The position numbers and the translations under genes are program-made. A model generated the notes under the pieces. That model was given only the letters and a program-made list of their open reading frames with translations, made no database searches and had not been told where the DNA came from. From Fimbriimonadaceae bacterium (GTDB lineage Bacteria > Armatimonadota > Fimbriimonadia > Fimbriimonadales > Fimbriimonadaceae): a stretch of DNA of 64,000 nt. Where the stretch lies: NCBI GenBank assembly GCA_019638775.1, contig JAHBTD010000002.1, positions 124,001-188,000 on the forward strand. Reading direction: 5' to 3'. Shown here one piece after another: positions 1 through 7,317 of this stretch (its first letter is position 1; each line of letters starts with the position of its first letter).

Positions 1-771
1 TGTCCAATCTTCATTCATACTCTCAGATAGATTGTTATTTTGACAGGCGATCCTGAGATGAGAAATATCTGAAGGAGTAAAGATAGGATAATCCAGTAAG
101 ATAGATATTAATTGAAATGAATCAAGATGCAGATAAGAATAGAATGCGTAGTTTAAGCAAACTTGATCACTTATCCAGGTCGCTATCGTAGTGTTTCGGT
201 CTTTATCTGTGACTTGCGACAAGCTGTGAACAAACTCGGAAGCTTCAGCCGGTGATAAGCCATCACTGATGATAAGCTGGAGAAAGCGGAGCCGTTCGTT
301 ATGATGTCTGCGCTGCGAGCCAAGCCAGAGACGATCCGCACATGTGCGAATCTGCTTGATTTGCTCAGCATTATCCAGCGCTATCTTCTCTTCTGGATTC
401 AGGTCTTTATCTGGAATTCGCTCCCAGTTTATGTCTTCTGCAGGTTCTCGTACTTTTCCTTTGGCATCATCGATCAGAATGCGGCGAAAAGTTGTGTTTA
501 CAGTTGCAACCCATTTGGCAAAGACGACTTCACCCCTTTCGTCGCAGAACTTCGCTTTTGGATCGCAATTAGAGTACGCCGCCCTAAGTTTTAGTATGGA
601 CTGTGAGGCAATATCCAACGAATCGTTTGTATCAATTAGCGATTGGCGAGCGAGGGAGTTGAGATGATGAAAAATGTACTCTTCCAGTCGATCATAAGAA
701 TCATCGCCACTTGAAGCCCAGCAATAGCGTTGAAAGGCCAGATCATATGCCGCCCAGAAGTCTATCCCCAT
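1..771 (-). CDS. Partial sigma-70-like (ECF-type) regulator, 3' end beyond the left edge
   Basis: The reverse strand is open from an ATG at 771 to the first base of the window (257 codons, no stop), so the 3' end is missing. An in-frame TGA about 20 codons upstream fixes the 5' limit, and ATG 771 is the first plausible start; GGGGA lies upstream as a weak ribosome binding site. The first ~110 residues resemble sigma region 2: a helix with HHLNSLARQSL, then DIASQSILKLRAAY, then FAKWVATVNTTFRRILIDDAKGK, which matches the usual 'F..W....A.N...D..R..R' layout. A helical segment with RLRFLQLIISDGLSPAEASEF may stand for region 4. The gene is AT-richer than its neighbours. The sigma assignment comes from pattern only; an unrelated helical protein is possible. 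Confidence 0.55.
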   Translation of the reverse strand, partial: MGIDFWAAYDLAFQRYCWASSGDDSYDRLEEYIFHHLNSLARQSLIDTNDSLDIASQSILKLRAAYSNCDPKAKFCDERGEVVFAKWVATVNTTFRRILIDDAKGKVREPAEDINWERIPDKDLNPEEKIALDNAEQIKQIRTCADRLWLGSQRRHHNERLRFLQLIISDGLSPAEASEFVHSLSQVTDKDRNTTIATWISDQVCLNYAFYSYLHLDSFQLISILLDYPIFTPSDISHLRIACQNNNLSESMNEDWT

Positions 772-913
772 GAGACCGTCCCCGTTGATTATATGGGTTT
801 CAGTGACATTAACTACGTACTTTACCGAATAATTTCAAACTAACTGCATACGACAAACACAAATATGAGCGCTGAGAGGGTGACATGAAGTCATACCCTA
901 TGCGCATTCGGTC

Positions 914-1609
914 TCATTCCACAACAGCGCCAAATTTCCGAGTTCGATTCTGATAACTTTCTATGGCCTTCACAAGTTGTTTTTTGTCGAATTCGGGCCA
1001 GGAACACTCGGTGACGTAAAGTTCGCAGTAGGCGGCTTGCCAGATGAGGAAATTGCTCCAGCGCATCTCTCCGGCTGTGCGGATCATGAGGTCGGGTTCG
1101 GGAACAGATGGGTCGTACATGCGGCTGGAGATCAACTCCTCGGTGATCTCGTCGGGAGGTGTGCCTTCTTTGATCAAGTCTTGAATGGCATCCACGATCT
1201 CGGCCCGACCGCCGTAGTTGATCGCAAGGGTAAAGACCAAGCCTGTACAGTGCTTTGTCTCATCGATCCCCTTCTGGAGCGCTCGGCGCAGTGAGTCGCG
1301 CAGCTCGTCCATCCGTCCGATAATGCGCACCTGCACGTTGTTCTTTCTTAGGTTGTCGATCTGCTCCAGCATTGCCCGCTCAATGAGCTGCATAAGGCCC
1401 TTGACCTCATCTTCCGGGCGCCGCCAGTTCTCTGCGGAGAAGGCGTAGACGGTGAGGTAGGGAATGCCGATCTCGCCGCAGGCGTTGACAACGTTCTTGA
1501 GCGTGGCGTAGCCCTCACGGTGCCCCAGTAGACGCCCAATCCCGCGCGACCGCGCCCAACGGCCGTTGCCGTCCATGATAATGGCGATGTGGGTGGGGAG
1601 GGGGGGCAT
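914..1609 (-). CDS. uppS: Isoprenyl transferase (undecaprenyl diphosphate synthase)
   Basis: A cis-prenyltransferase of 231 residues, close to the family's usual length. It condenses isopentenyl diphosphate with farnesyl diphosphate to make the C55 carrier lipid for peptidoglycan and other envelope glycans. The signature IMDGNGRWA is near the N terminus (catalytic Asp at about residue 13), followed by GHREGY, the FSAENWRRP motif, and a C-terminal block with the conserved Arg-x-x-Gly-Glu-x-R-x-SNFLIWQ and Y-x-E region. In many bacteria uppS follows frr in the order tsf-pyrH-frr-uppS. Here that order is kept, but a four-helix-bundle gene with heptamer repeats lies between frr and uppS. Confidence 0.95.
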   Translation of the reverse strand: MPPLPTHIAIIMDGNGRWARSRGIGRLLGHREGYATLKNVVNACGEIGIPYLTVYAFSAENWRRPEDEVKGLMQLIERAMLEQIDNLRKNNVQVRIIGRMDELRDSLRRALQKGIDETKHCTGLVFTLAINYGGRAEIVDAIQDLIKEGTPPDEITEELISSRMYDPSVPEPDLMIRTAGEMRWSNFLIWQAAYCELYVTECSWPEFDKKQLVKAIESYQNRTRKFGAVVE

Positions 1610-1616
1610 GGTGGGT

Positions 1617-1686
1617 GTTAGGCGTTGGGTGCTGGGCGTTGGGCGTTGGGCGTTGGACGTTAGGCGTTAGGCGTTAGGCGTTAGGC
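1617..1686. repeat. Heptamer array of 10 GTTAGGC/GTTGGGC units
   Basis: Ten units follow one another in exact 7-bp phase from 1617: GTTAGGC, GTTGGGT, GCTGGGC, GTTGGGC twice, GTTGGAC, then GTTAGGC four times. The last unit overlaps the stop codon of the four-helix-bundle gene on the reverse strand. A shorter array in the opposite orientation lies on the other side of that gene (2108-2135), so the gene is bracketed by inverted heptamer arms. Confidence 0.9.
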
Positions 1687-2085
1687 TCCGTAGTCTCGAA
1701 CCTCCTCTCTAACTCTGTTGCCATACGATTGCCTTCGAAACTTAATGAGGCCGCTTAGAAGTTTCAAACCTATATCTATTGCCTCAATATGAACCTGAGC
1801 GTCACTTGTGAGCAGGCCTCGTTCCTGAGCGCGAGTAATCCACAGCCTTGCCTCACGGGCCGAGCCCCGCGCATAGATAAAGAACTTGACGGCATCAGCT
1901 TCGCCAAATCGTCCGTCGCCCTCAGCAAGGTTCGCACCCACACTGTCGATCGCTCTCACAAGCTGCGTCCCGACAGTGCCCTGGGAGAAAGGACCCCAGT
2001 TGGAAACTTCATTCCAAGCCCAACTCGCTACTGTTTCAAAAACCTTAAAGACCTCAAGATCCTCGATGGGTTGGTATTGACTCAA
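1681..2085 (-). CDS. Four-helix-bundle protein (23S rRNA intervening-sequence type)
   Basis: A 134-residue, all-helical protein of the TIGR02436/S23 family, first described as the product of intervening sequences in bacterial 23S rRNA; the diversity-generating-retroelement accessory protein Avd has a similar fold. Diagnostic segments are DLEVFKVFETVASWAW in helix 1, QLVRAIDSVGANLAEGDGR in helix 2 (typical R-x-x-x-S-x-x-x-N-x-A-E-G) and FFIYARGSAREARLWI in helix 3. The start is TTG, chosen because AGGAG lies 10 bases upstream. The gene sits between frr and uppS, is bounded by inverted heptamer arrays, and interrupts an otherwise standard operon, which suggests insertion. The molecular role of stand-alone family members is unknown to me. 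Confidence 0.88.
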   Translation of the reverse strand: MSQYQPIEDLEVFKVFETVASWAWNEVSNWGPFSQGTVGTQLVRAIDSVGANLAEGDGRFGEADAVKFFIYARGSAREARLWITRAQERGLLTSDAQVHIEAIDIGLKLLSGLIKFRRQSYGNRVREEVRDYGA

Positions 2086-2107
2086 TCGGCTCTGACTCCT
2101 TATCCCT

Positions 2108-2135
2108 CACGCCGAACGCCTGACGCCCTGCGCCC
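2108..2135. repeat. Inverted heptamer arm (CACGCCG/AACGCCT/GACGCCC/TGCGCCC)
   Basis: Four 7-bp units in phase. Their reverse complement (GGGCGTC, AGGCGTT, CGGCGTG) matches the GGCGTTA units at 1617-1686 at five to six of seven positions. With that array it brackets the four-helix-bundle gene as an imperfect inverted repeat, and it ends 5 bp before the frr stop codon. Confidence 0.75.
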
Positions 2136-2140
2136 TCCCC

Positions 2141-2701
2141 TCAAACCTCCATCAATTCAGCGTCTTTCTTCTTCTGATGCTCGTGAACGTCGGCGATGTG
2201 CTTGTCGGTGTATTTCTGGATGGTCGTCTCGTGGCCTTTCAGGTCGTCCTCGCTCATCTCTTTTCGCTTTTCGGCGGCCTTTAAGTGCTCGTTCGCATCT
2301 CGCCGAACGTTGCGAATAGCCACGCAAGCTTGTTCAGCCCGGGCGTTCACCTGCTTCACGAGGTCTTTGCGGCGGTCTTCGGTCATCTGGGGAAAGACAA
2401 GCCGAATGTTCTGCCCGTCGTTCATGGGCGTGATGCCGAGGTCGCTCTTCATAATCGCCTTTTCGATCGTGCCGATCATGTTCTTGTCGTAGGGCGTGAT
2501 CATGAGCTGACGAGGCTCGGGGATGCTCACGTTGGCGACCTGGTTGACCGGTGTATCGGTGCCGTAATAGTCCACATGCACACGCTCTAATACAGCGGGG
2601 TTAGCGCGTCCAGTGCGAATAGTCGAAAAGTCGTGAAGCATCACTTCAACAGCGTGCGACATACGTTTATCAGCGTCCTGCAAGATCTCTTGTGGGGTCA
2701 T
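2141..2701 (-). CDS. frr: Ribosome recycling factor
   Basis: A 186-residue protein, the standard RRF length, that with EF-G splits the post-termination ribosome. Family landmarks are present in order: M-x-H-A-V-E near residue 17, the IRTGRANP loop at about 28-35, YYGTDTPVNQVANVSIPEPR, ITPYDKNMIGTIEKAI, SDLGITPMNDGQNIRLVFPQMTEDRR (shown here in parts), and a long C-terminal helix rich in Lys and Glu. The ATG directly abuts the pyrH stop codon (TAA immediately followed by ATG on the reverse strand), so the two are co-transcribed and probably translationally coupled. Confidence 0.96.
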   Translation of the reverse strand: MTPQEILQDADKRMSHAVEVMLHDFSTIRTGRANPAVLERVHVDYYGTDTPVNQVANVSIPEPRQLMITPYDKNMIGTIEKAIMKSDLGITPMNDGQNIRLVFPQMTEDRRKDLVKQVNARAEQACVAIRNVRRDANEHLKAAEKRKEMSEDDLKGHETTIQKYTDKHIADVHEHQKKKDAELMEV

Positions 2702-3445
2702 TTATTCTCCTCCAACGAGTGTGCCAACGGCCTCTCCTGATACCGCGCGCACCATGGTTCCTGGCTGATTAAAGTCTAACACGATGACCGGCAGTTGGTG
2801 TTCACGGCACATCGTAAAAGCGGTCTGATCCATGACGGCAAGCTTCTTAGTAATCGCCGTTTCATAGGTGACTGTCTCATACTTGACGGCATCAGTGTGC
2901 TTGTTCGGGTCTTTGTCGTAGATGCCATCGACCTTTGTCGCCTTGATCAGGGCGTGAGCATCAATCTCAAGGGCTCGCAAAACGGCAGCGGTGTCAGTTG
3001 TGAAGTAAGGATTGCCCGTACCCGCGCCAAAAACAACGATCCGACCCTTTTCAAGGTGGCGGATCGCACGACGACGGATAAACGGCTCAGCGACGGCGGT
3101 AATGGTGATCGCGCTCTGAACGCGGGTGGGAACCCCGGCCTTCTCGATGGCGGCCTGCATCGCCAGCGCGTTCATGATCGTCGCGAGCATTCCCATCTGA
3201 TCGCCAACAGTGCGGTCAATTGCATTCGCACCACTAAAGGCTTCGCCACGGACGTAGTTTCCACCCCCAACAACCAGCGCGATCTGGACACCCAGCGCGT
3301 GTACGCTGGCGACCTCCGCGCCGATGTATTCGAGTATTTCCGGGTCGAGGCCGAAGCCGTTCTTGCCAGCGAGGGCTTCGCCGGAAAGTTTGATGAGCAC
3401 TCTTCTGAGCGGTTTGCGTTCCATGTCTGGCAAAGTTATCCTCAC
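2702..3445 (-). CDS. pyrH: UMP kinase
   Basis: An amino-acid-kinase-fold enzyme that phosphorylates UMP to UDP in pyrimidine synthesis; 247 residues as drawn, near the usual 235-245. Evidence: the N-terminal KLSGEAL nucleotide-binding motif, VVGGGNYVRG, DQMGMLATIMNALAMQ, FGAGTGNPYFTTDTAA and ATKVDGIYDKDP. The drawn start is a GTG without a clear ribosome binding site; the ATG at 3424, which removes seven residues, is equally plausible and gives a more typical N terminus. It is the first gene of a pyrH-frr unit. The usual upstream partner tsf is 1.7 kb away, separated by three small genes and a terminator. Confidence 0.95.
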   Translation of the reverse strand: MRITLPDMERKPLRRVLIKLSGEALAGKNGFGLDPEILEYIGAEVASVHALGVQIALVVGGGNYVRGEAFSGANAIDRTVGDQMGMLATIMNALAMQAAIEKAGVPTRVQSAITITAVAEPFIRRRAIRHLEKGRIVVFGAGTGNPYFTTDTAAVLRALEIDAHALIKATKVDGIYDKDPNKHTDAVKYETVTYETAITKKLAVMDQTAFTMCREHQLPVIVLDFNQPGTMVRAVSGEAVGTLVGGE

Positions 3446-3634
3446 GAAAAAATCGGCCTGAGTGGTGGGTTCAGGCCGAAAACAACTTTACCTTGTCGGC
3501 GCTGTGTCTGACCGCAACGACTGACGAATTCGAGCCGGTTTTCTGGACAAGGACAGCAGTTTGACAGCCGCATCATTGCCTACTCGCGTGTATCTCTGTT
3601 CGAGCCCATCCGTCCCAAGAATGAGAGTCTTTTC

Positions 3635-4093
3635 ATGAGAAGCCTTTTCGTTCTTGTATTTGTCGCAGTGGCTTGCGCGGCCCTTGCTGTCCAGGGTCAG
3701 CTTTCAAAGGAGAGCAAGTCTGCATTGGCGACCTTAAAGAAGGTCGATAGCTTTGCTGTTGGCGGAGTTGGATTCGCCAATCGCATCTCAGACGGTGAGC
3801 TTGCTCTGCGTACGTTGATCAAAGACCCTGCTGCCAAAGTCGCTCTGCTTGAACTCATGAAGGATAAGAACATGGCAACACGGTTGTACGGTCTACTGGG
3901 CACTCGGTTGGTGAATCCGAAAGCAGTCCCCATCAAAGATAAGCTTGAACCCATGTTTAAGGGAACCGTGCCCTATTTCACCGGATGCCTTCTGAACGAT
4001 AAACAAAATGCAAATGCTCTTGCCTCAAGAATCATAAAAGGTGAGTTCGACGCTCAGATGAAGGAACAGATAGAAGGCGACTCACGGCGATAG
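3635..4093 (+). CDS. Secreted protein of unknown function
   Basis: A 152-residue protein with an N-terminal signal peptide (MRSLFVLVFVAVACAALAV, cleavage probably near AVQG-Q). The mature part is helical and charged, with no domain I recognise. It starts 190 bp from the divergent pyrH and is followed after 12 bp by a lipoprotein gene on the same strand, so the two are likely co-transcribed. Alternating hydrophobic and charged segments (ALRTLIKDPAAKVALLELMK, then a Gly-Leu-Leu turn) suggest a small helical periplasmic protein. No function is proposed. Confidence 0.7.
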   Translation: MRSLFVLVFVAVACAALAVQGQLSKESKSALATLKKVDSFAVGGVGFANRISDGELALRTLIKDPAAKVALLELMKDKNMATRLYGLLGTRLVNPKAVPIKDKLEPMFKGTVPYFTGCLLNDKQNANALASRIIKGEFDAQMKEQIEGDSRR

Positions 4094-4105
4094 CGACTTA
4101 TAATA

Positions 4106-4537
4106 ATGCAGAGCATGAGTGTTTTTCACGCCAGAAGCACAGCCCAGAGGTTTGCAGCAGCTGCCGTTTTAGTCGGTATCTGCGTTGCTGTTGGGGTGAT
4201 CGGGTGTGCTGGACAAACCGGTAGCGGACCCGGTTTTCTCGCCAACCCCTACGCTGGACAGTACGAAGGCTCGCTTTCCGGGGACTCAGCGGCGCTCTTC
4301 TCGGTGACGGTGAATGCGCAGGGCCAGGTCTCGGGAACGCTTACCGATGGACAGACGAAGCAGATGTCTGGAAGTGTGAACGAGGTCGGCGATGCAACTT
4401 GGACGGCAACTCCACCAAGCCCAGAAGCCGAAGTGACTTACCTCTTAGATGGTTCTTGCGACAGCAGCGGCTGTAGTGGAACTTGGTTCGGCACGACGGG
4501 ATTAAACGGGAATTGGACCGGTTCCAAAACCCCTTAG
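4106..4537 (+). CDS. Small beta-rich lipoprotein
   Basis: A 143-residue protein with a hydrophobic N-terminal segment ending in a lipobox (V-I-G-C, Cys at about residue 34), so probably lipid-anchored. The mature part begins with a Gly/Ser linker and then YAGQYEGSLSG and AQGQVSGTLTDGQ, a pattern of short beta strands with Gly-Thr-Leu turns typical of small barrel-like lipoproteins, and contains a CDSSGCSG pair of cysteines. The N terminus is long for a lipoprotein signal; ATG at 4115 is an alternative start. The gene converges with the DUF4870 gene, the stop codons being one base apart. Confidence 0.7.
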   Translation: MQSMSVFHARSTAQRFAAAAVLVGICVAVGVIGCAGQTGSGPGFLANPYAGQYEGSLSGDSAALFSVTVNAQGQVSGTLTDGQTKQMSGSVNEVGDATWTATPPSPEAEVTYLLDGSCDSSGCSGTWFGTTGLNGNWTGSKTP

Positions 4538-4538
4538 A

Positions 4539-4997
4539 TTAGGCCGTCGCCTCTAACTCTGGCTTCTTCCCCATAAACTTTCGCACGATTCTGCCGGTTA
4601 GACCACCACCAGCGGGCTTTCCGTTCCACGCCCTTATAGCTTGCACCAAGTTCAAAATGGTGTTGCAGATTCCGATCAGTCCGATGATAATCCACGTCAC
4701 TGCCGACCGGATGATCACATGCCAGATGTTAAAGTTCTCCCAATTCTCCTGATAATGCCGGTACAGGCTGATGATGGAGTAGGTGAGGGAGATGATTCCT
4801 AAGAGGATGAGGAAGGCGTCCAGCAAGAGCGTTCCTATAAGCGCGTGAAGCGCGTGGCTTTTGACAAAGCGGGACTTACCCTTTAGAACGAGAACGACAA
4901 TAGGCCCCATGAAAGGGAAGAAGATGCCTGAGGCATGAGCCAAGGTCGCGAATGTTCTGTCGGAGCGGTCGTTGGTGGACTCCATATCTTTCTCCAT
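4539..4997 (-). CDS. DUF4870-family small membrane protein
   Basis: A 152-residue membrane protein with the DUF4870 pattern: a short polar N terminus with RTFATLAHASGIFFPFMGPIV, a conserved F-V-x-x-H-A-x-x-A segment (FVKSHALHALI), and further hydrophobic helices at about 60-80 and 105-130. DUF4870 proteins are widespread small inner-membrane proteins of unknown function. Met at residue 5 (4985) is an alternative start. It lies just downstream of the rpsB-tsf terminator on the same strand, so it probably has its own promoter. Confidence 0.75.
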   Translation of the reverse strand: MEKDMESTNDRSDRTFATLAHASGIFFPFMGPIVVLVLKGKSRFVKSHALHALIGTLLLDAFLILLGIISLTYSIISLYRHYQENWENFNIWHVIIRSAVTWIIIGLIGICNTILNLVQAIRAWNGKPAGGGLTGRIVRKFMGKKPELEATA

Positions 4998-5072
4998 TTA
5001 CGGTTACGCGCACCTTAGTATAGGGTTTCATGCGGCCTAATCCAGAATGAGAACGAAAGGCCGGTGCGTGGG

Positions 5073-5122
5073 TCCAAAATGCAAACACCCTCCGCCTTAT
5101 TTTGGCAGAGGGTGTTTGCATT
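5073..5122 (-). terminator. Intrinsic terminator of the rpsB-tsf unit
   Basis: Perfect 15-bp inverted repeat (AATGCAAACACCCTC at 5078-5092 and its complement at 5108-5122) with a 15-base loop. Read on the reverse strand, the stem ends in ATTTT. It lies about 50 bp after the tsf stop. Confidence 0.8.
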
Positions 5123-5170
5123 CTCTGAAGGGTCAGAGAAAGCGCGAATAAATTCGCGCACTCCCAAAAG

Positions 5171-6013
5171 TTACTCACCGCCGACGCGGAGGTAAACAAA
5201 GGCCTTAAGCTCAATCGGAGCGGCTGCACCCTTCGACTCTTCAGCCAGGAAAGCGCTAACCGACTTGCTCGGGTCCTTATAGAACTCCTGCTCCAACAGA
5301 ACGGCGCGCTTGATGAACTCCTTGTTCACGCGGCCTTGGGCAATGTTCTTGGCGATGTTCTCCGGCTTTCCTTCGTTTACCGCGCGCTGTGTTTCCACCG
5401 CAATCTCGGCATCGATCTTAGCCTGGTCAAGCTGATCCTTGCTCACAACATCCGGCGGGAAGGCAACGACCTGGATCGCGACGTCGCGAGCTGCCTGTCG
5501 GCCTGCTTCATTTCCGCTGAACTCGATGACGGAGCCCTTGGTTCTGTCGTGGTGAACGTAAGACACAAACTGTCCATCGGTCTTCATGTGAAGGGCCTTT
5601 GAAAGCTTGATGTTCTCTCGGATGGTTGCTACTGCGCCTTCAACAATCTCGCCGACGCTCTTCTCGCCATGCTTGATGGCAAGCGCATCCGAACCTGGAT
5701 CGTTGTGCAAGAAGATCTCTGCTAGCTCCTGAGCGATTGCGATGAAGTCCTCGTTACGGGCAACGAAGTCGGTTTCCGACTCCAGCACGACTGCACCCAA
5801 CGACTTGTGGTCGTGGGCCATCGCGATGGCTACGACGCCTGCTGCGGTTGAGCGGTCTGCGCGCTTTGCTGCTGCAGCCTTACCCTTTTCACGCAAGATC
5901 GCTTTTGCCTTCTCGTAATCGCCGCCTGCTTCATCCAGAGCGGCTTTACACTCCATCATGGGCGCGTCCGTATCTTCGCGGAGGCGCTTCACATCTGCTG
6001 CTGAAACTGCCAT
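5171..6013 (-). CDS. tsf: Elongation factor Ts
   Basis: Guanine nucleotide exchange factor for EF-Tu, 280 residues with the start chosen here. The N-terminal UBA-like domain (VKRLREDTDAPMMECKAALDE) and the TDFVARN motif of the core domain are clear, followed by two core repeats and a C-terminal VCLREQ-like region (VLLEQEFYKDPSKSV). A longer reading to 6082 adds 23 residues with no family similarity; ATG 6013 has AAAGGAGA upstream and begins MAVSAADVK, as EF-Ts proteins usually do. It follows rpsB after about 125 bp, in the normal rpsB-tsf order. Confidence 0.96.
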   Translation of the reverse strand: MAVSAADVKRLREDTDAPMMECKAALDEAGGDYEKAKAILREKGKAAAAKRADRSTAAGVVAIAMAHDHKSLGAVVLESETDFVARNEDFIAIAQELAEIFLHNDPGSDALAIKHGEKSVGEIVEGAVATIRENIKLSKALHMKTDGQFVSYVHHDRTKGSVIEFSGNEAGRQAARDVAIQVVAFPPDVVSKDQLDQAKIDAEIAVETQRAVNEGKPENIAKNIAQGRVNKEFIKRAVLLEQEFYKDPSKSVSAFLAEESKGAAAPIELKAFVYLRVGGE

Positions 6014-6095
6014 GTCTTTGTAGTCTCCTTTGAAATCGTCCTCTTCTGGCCTTCGTGCGCATGCATACCGAGGCCAGGTCAACGTTGGGTTAAGG

Positions 6096-6120
6096 GCCTC
6101 CAGACGGTGCGTCTGGAGGC
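6096..6120. other. Stem-loop in the rpsB-tsf intergenic gap
   Basis: Ten-base-pair perfect stem GCCTCCAGAC/GTCTGGAGGC with a GGTGC loop. No T-run follows on the transcribed strand, so it looks more like an mRNA processing or partial attenuation structure than a full terminator. Confidence 0.6.
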
Positions 6121-6139
6121 GGTTGAAACGGTGGGCGGT

Positions 6140-6976
6140 TTAGTCTTCGTCCGCGCCAAACGCTCGCAAGAGCTCTTGCTCGACGGCACCAAACTCGATC
6201 GGTCGGTCTTCGCCATTTTCAGACGCAACTGCTTCATCGCCTTCAGGCTTCTCGCCCTCTGCGCCTTCAGGAGCGTCGCCGGTCAGCTCTTCGCTAATCG
6301 GACGTGCCTCAAGGATCGCCTCTGCCATCTTGCCCGTGACGAGACGGATCGCGCGTATCGCGTCGTCGTTGCCAGGGATGACCACATCGGCGAGGTCGGG
6401 GTTACAGTTCGTATCGACGATCGCAACGATCGGAATCCCAAGCTTCTTGGCTTCCTTGACCGCAATGATCTCCTTATTCAGGTCGATCACGATCATGACC
6501 GAAGGCATTGCATTGAGGTTGCGGATGCCGTCGAAGTAGAGACCGAGGGCGTCTCGCTCTGCGGTTCTCTTGAGCATCTCCTTCTTCGGGAGTCGCTCAA
6601 AGTAGCCGTCGGCTTCCATTCGGTCGAGCTCTTTCAGGCGGTTGATTCTGCCTTGAATGGTCTTCCAATTGGTGAGCATTCCGCCCATCCAGCGCTCGGC
6701 GACGTAGAACTGTCCGCTGCGCTGAGCCGCTTCTTTGACGGCGGATTGGGCCTGCTTCTTCGTTCCGACAAACAGCACGGTGCCGCCTTCGGTGACGATG
6801 TTCTTCACGTACTCAAGCGCATCTTCAAAGAGCTTGATCGTCTGGTGAAGATCGATAATGTAGATACCATTGCGAGCGCCGTAGATGTATCGCTTCATCT
6901 TCGGGTTCCATCGGCGGGTTTGGTGGCCGAAGTGAACACCCGATTCCAGCAGCTCTTTCATACTGAGCTGAGCCAT
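6140..6976 (-). CDS. rpsB: 30S ribosomal protein S2
   Basis: Small-subunit protein S2, 278 residues. The body matches the family throughout: [20 protein letters not shown] near the N terminus, [33 protein letters not shown], and PDVVIVID-like MIVIDLNKE followed by [15 protein letters not shown] and [12 protein letters not shown]. After about residue 230 there is an acidic, Glu/Gly-rich extension that ends [13 protein letters not shown]; many S2 proteins lack or vary this tail. The start is supported by GGAGGT eight bases upstream of ATG. First gene of the rpsB-tsf unit, divergent from rpoB across a 340-bp gap. Confidence 0.97.
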   Translation of the reverse strand: MAQLSMKELLESGVHFGHQTRRWNPKMKRYIYGARNGIYIIDLHQTIKLFEDALEYVKNIVTEGGTVLFVGTKKQAQSAVKEAAQRSGQFYVAERWMGGMLTNWKTIQGRINRLKELDRMEADGYFERLPKKEMLKRTAERDALGLYFDGIRNLNAMPSVMIVIDLNKEIIAVKEAKKLGIPIVAIVDTNCNPDLADVVIPGNDDAIRAIRLVTGKMAEAILEARPISEELTGDAPEGAEGEKPEGDEAVASENGEDRPIEFGAVEQELLRAFGADED

Positions 6977-7255
6977 ATTTTATTACCTCCAGGTTTGTCC
7001 TCCGAGCGGGTTTGGCTTTTGCGCGTTATGCGCCGGTTTCCCGGGCGACCTGCACGCGCAACCCTACTCGTGTGAATTGGAAGCGAAATTCTACCTGAGC
7101 GGGGACAAAGGGAAACGGAATCTGTCTAGAGTCCCTGGCCCGCGCCTATGAGTAGGTCGTCAAACTGACAGAAGATTGAGCTAAGACGAGAGGAGAAAGG
7201 AGTTCACGCGCGCCCGAAAAAAGTAGACGAAATTAGACCTAGGGCCAACCAAATA

Positions 7256-7286
7256 TTGACAGCGTTTGTTCCAAGCAGGGTACCCT
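7256..7286 (+). promoter_or_regulatory. Candidate rpoB promoter
   Basis: TTGACA at 7256-7261 is a perfect -35 hexamer. The best -10 is TACCCT at 7281-7286 with a 19-bp spacer, which is long and weak. The rest of the 6977-7317 gap shows no gene; it must also hold the divergent rpsB promoter, which I could not place. Confidence 0.35.
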
Positions 7287-7317
7287 GAACGTTCGCTCAC
7301 TACGCCCGGAGGCCTCG

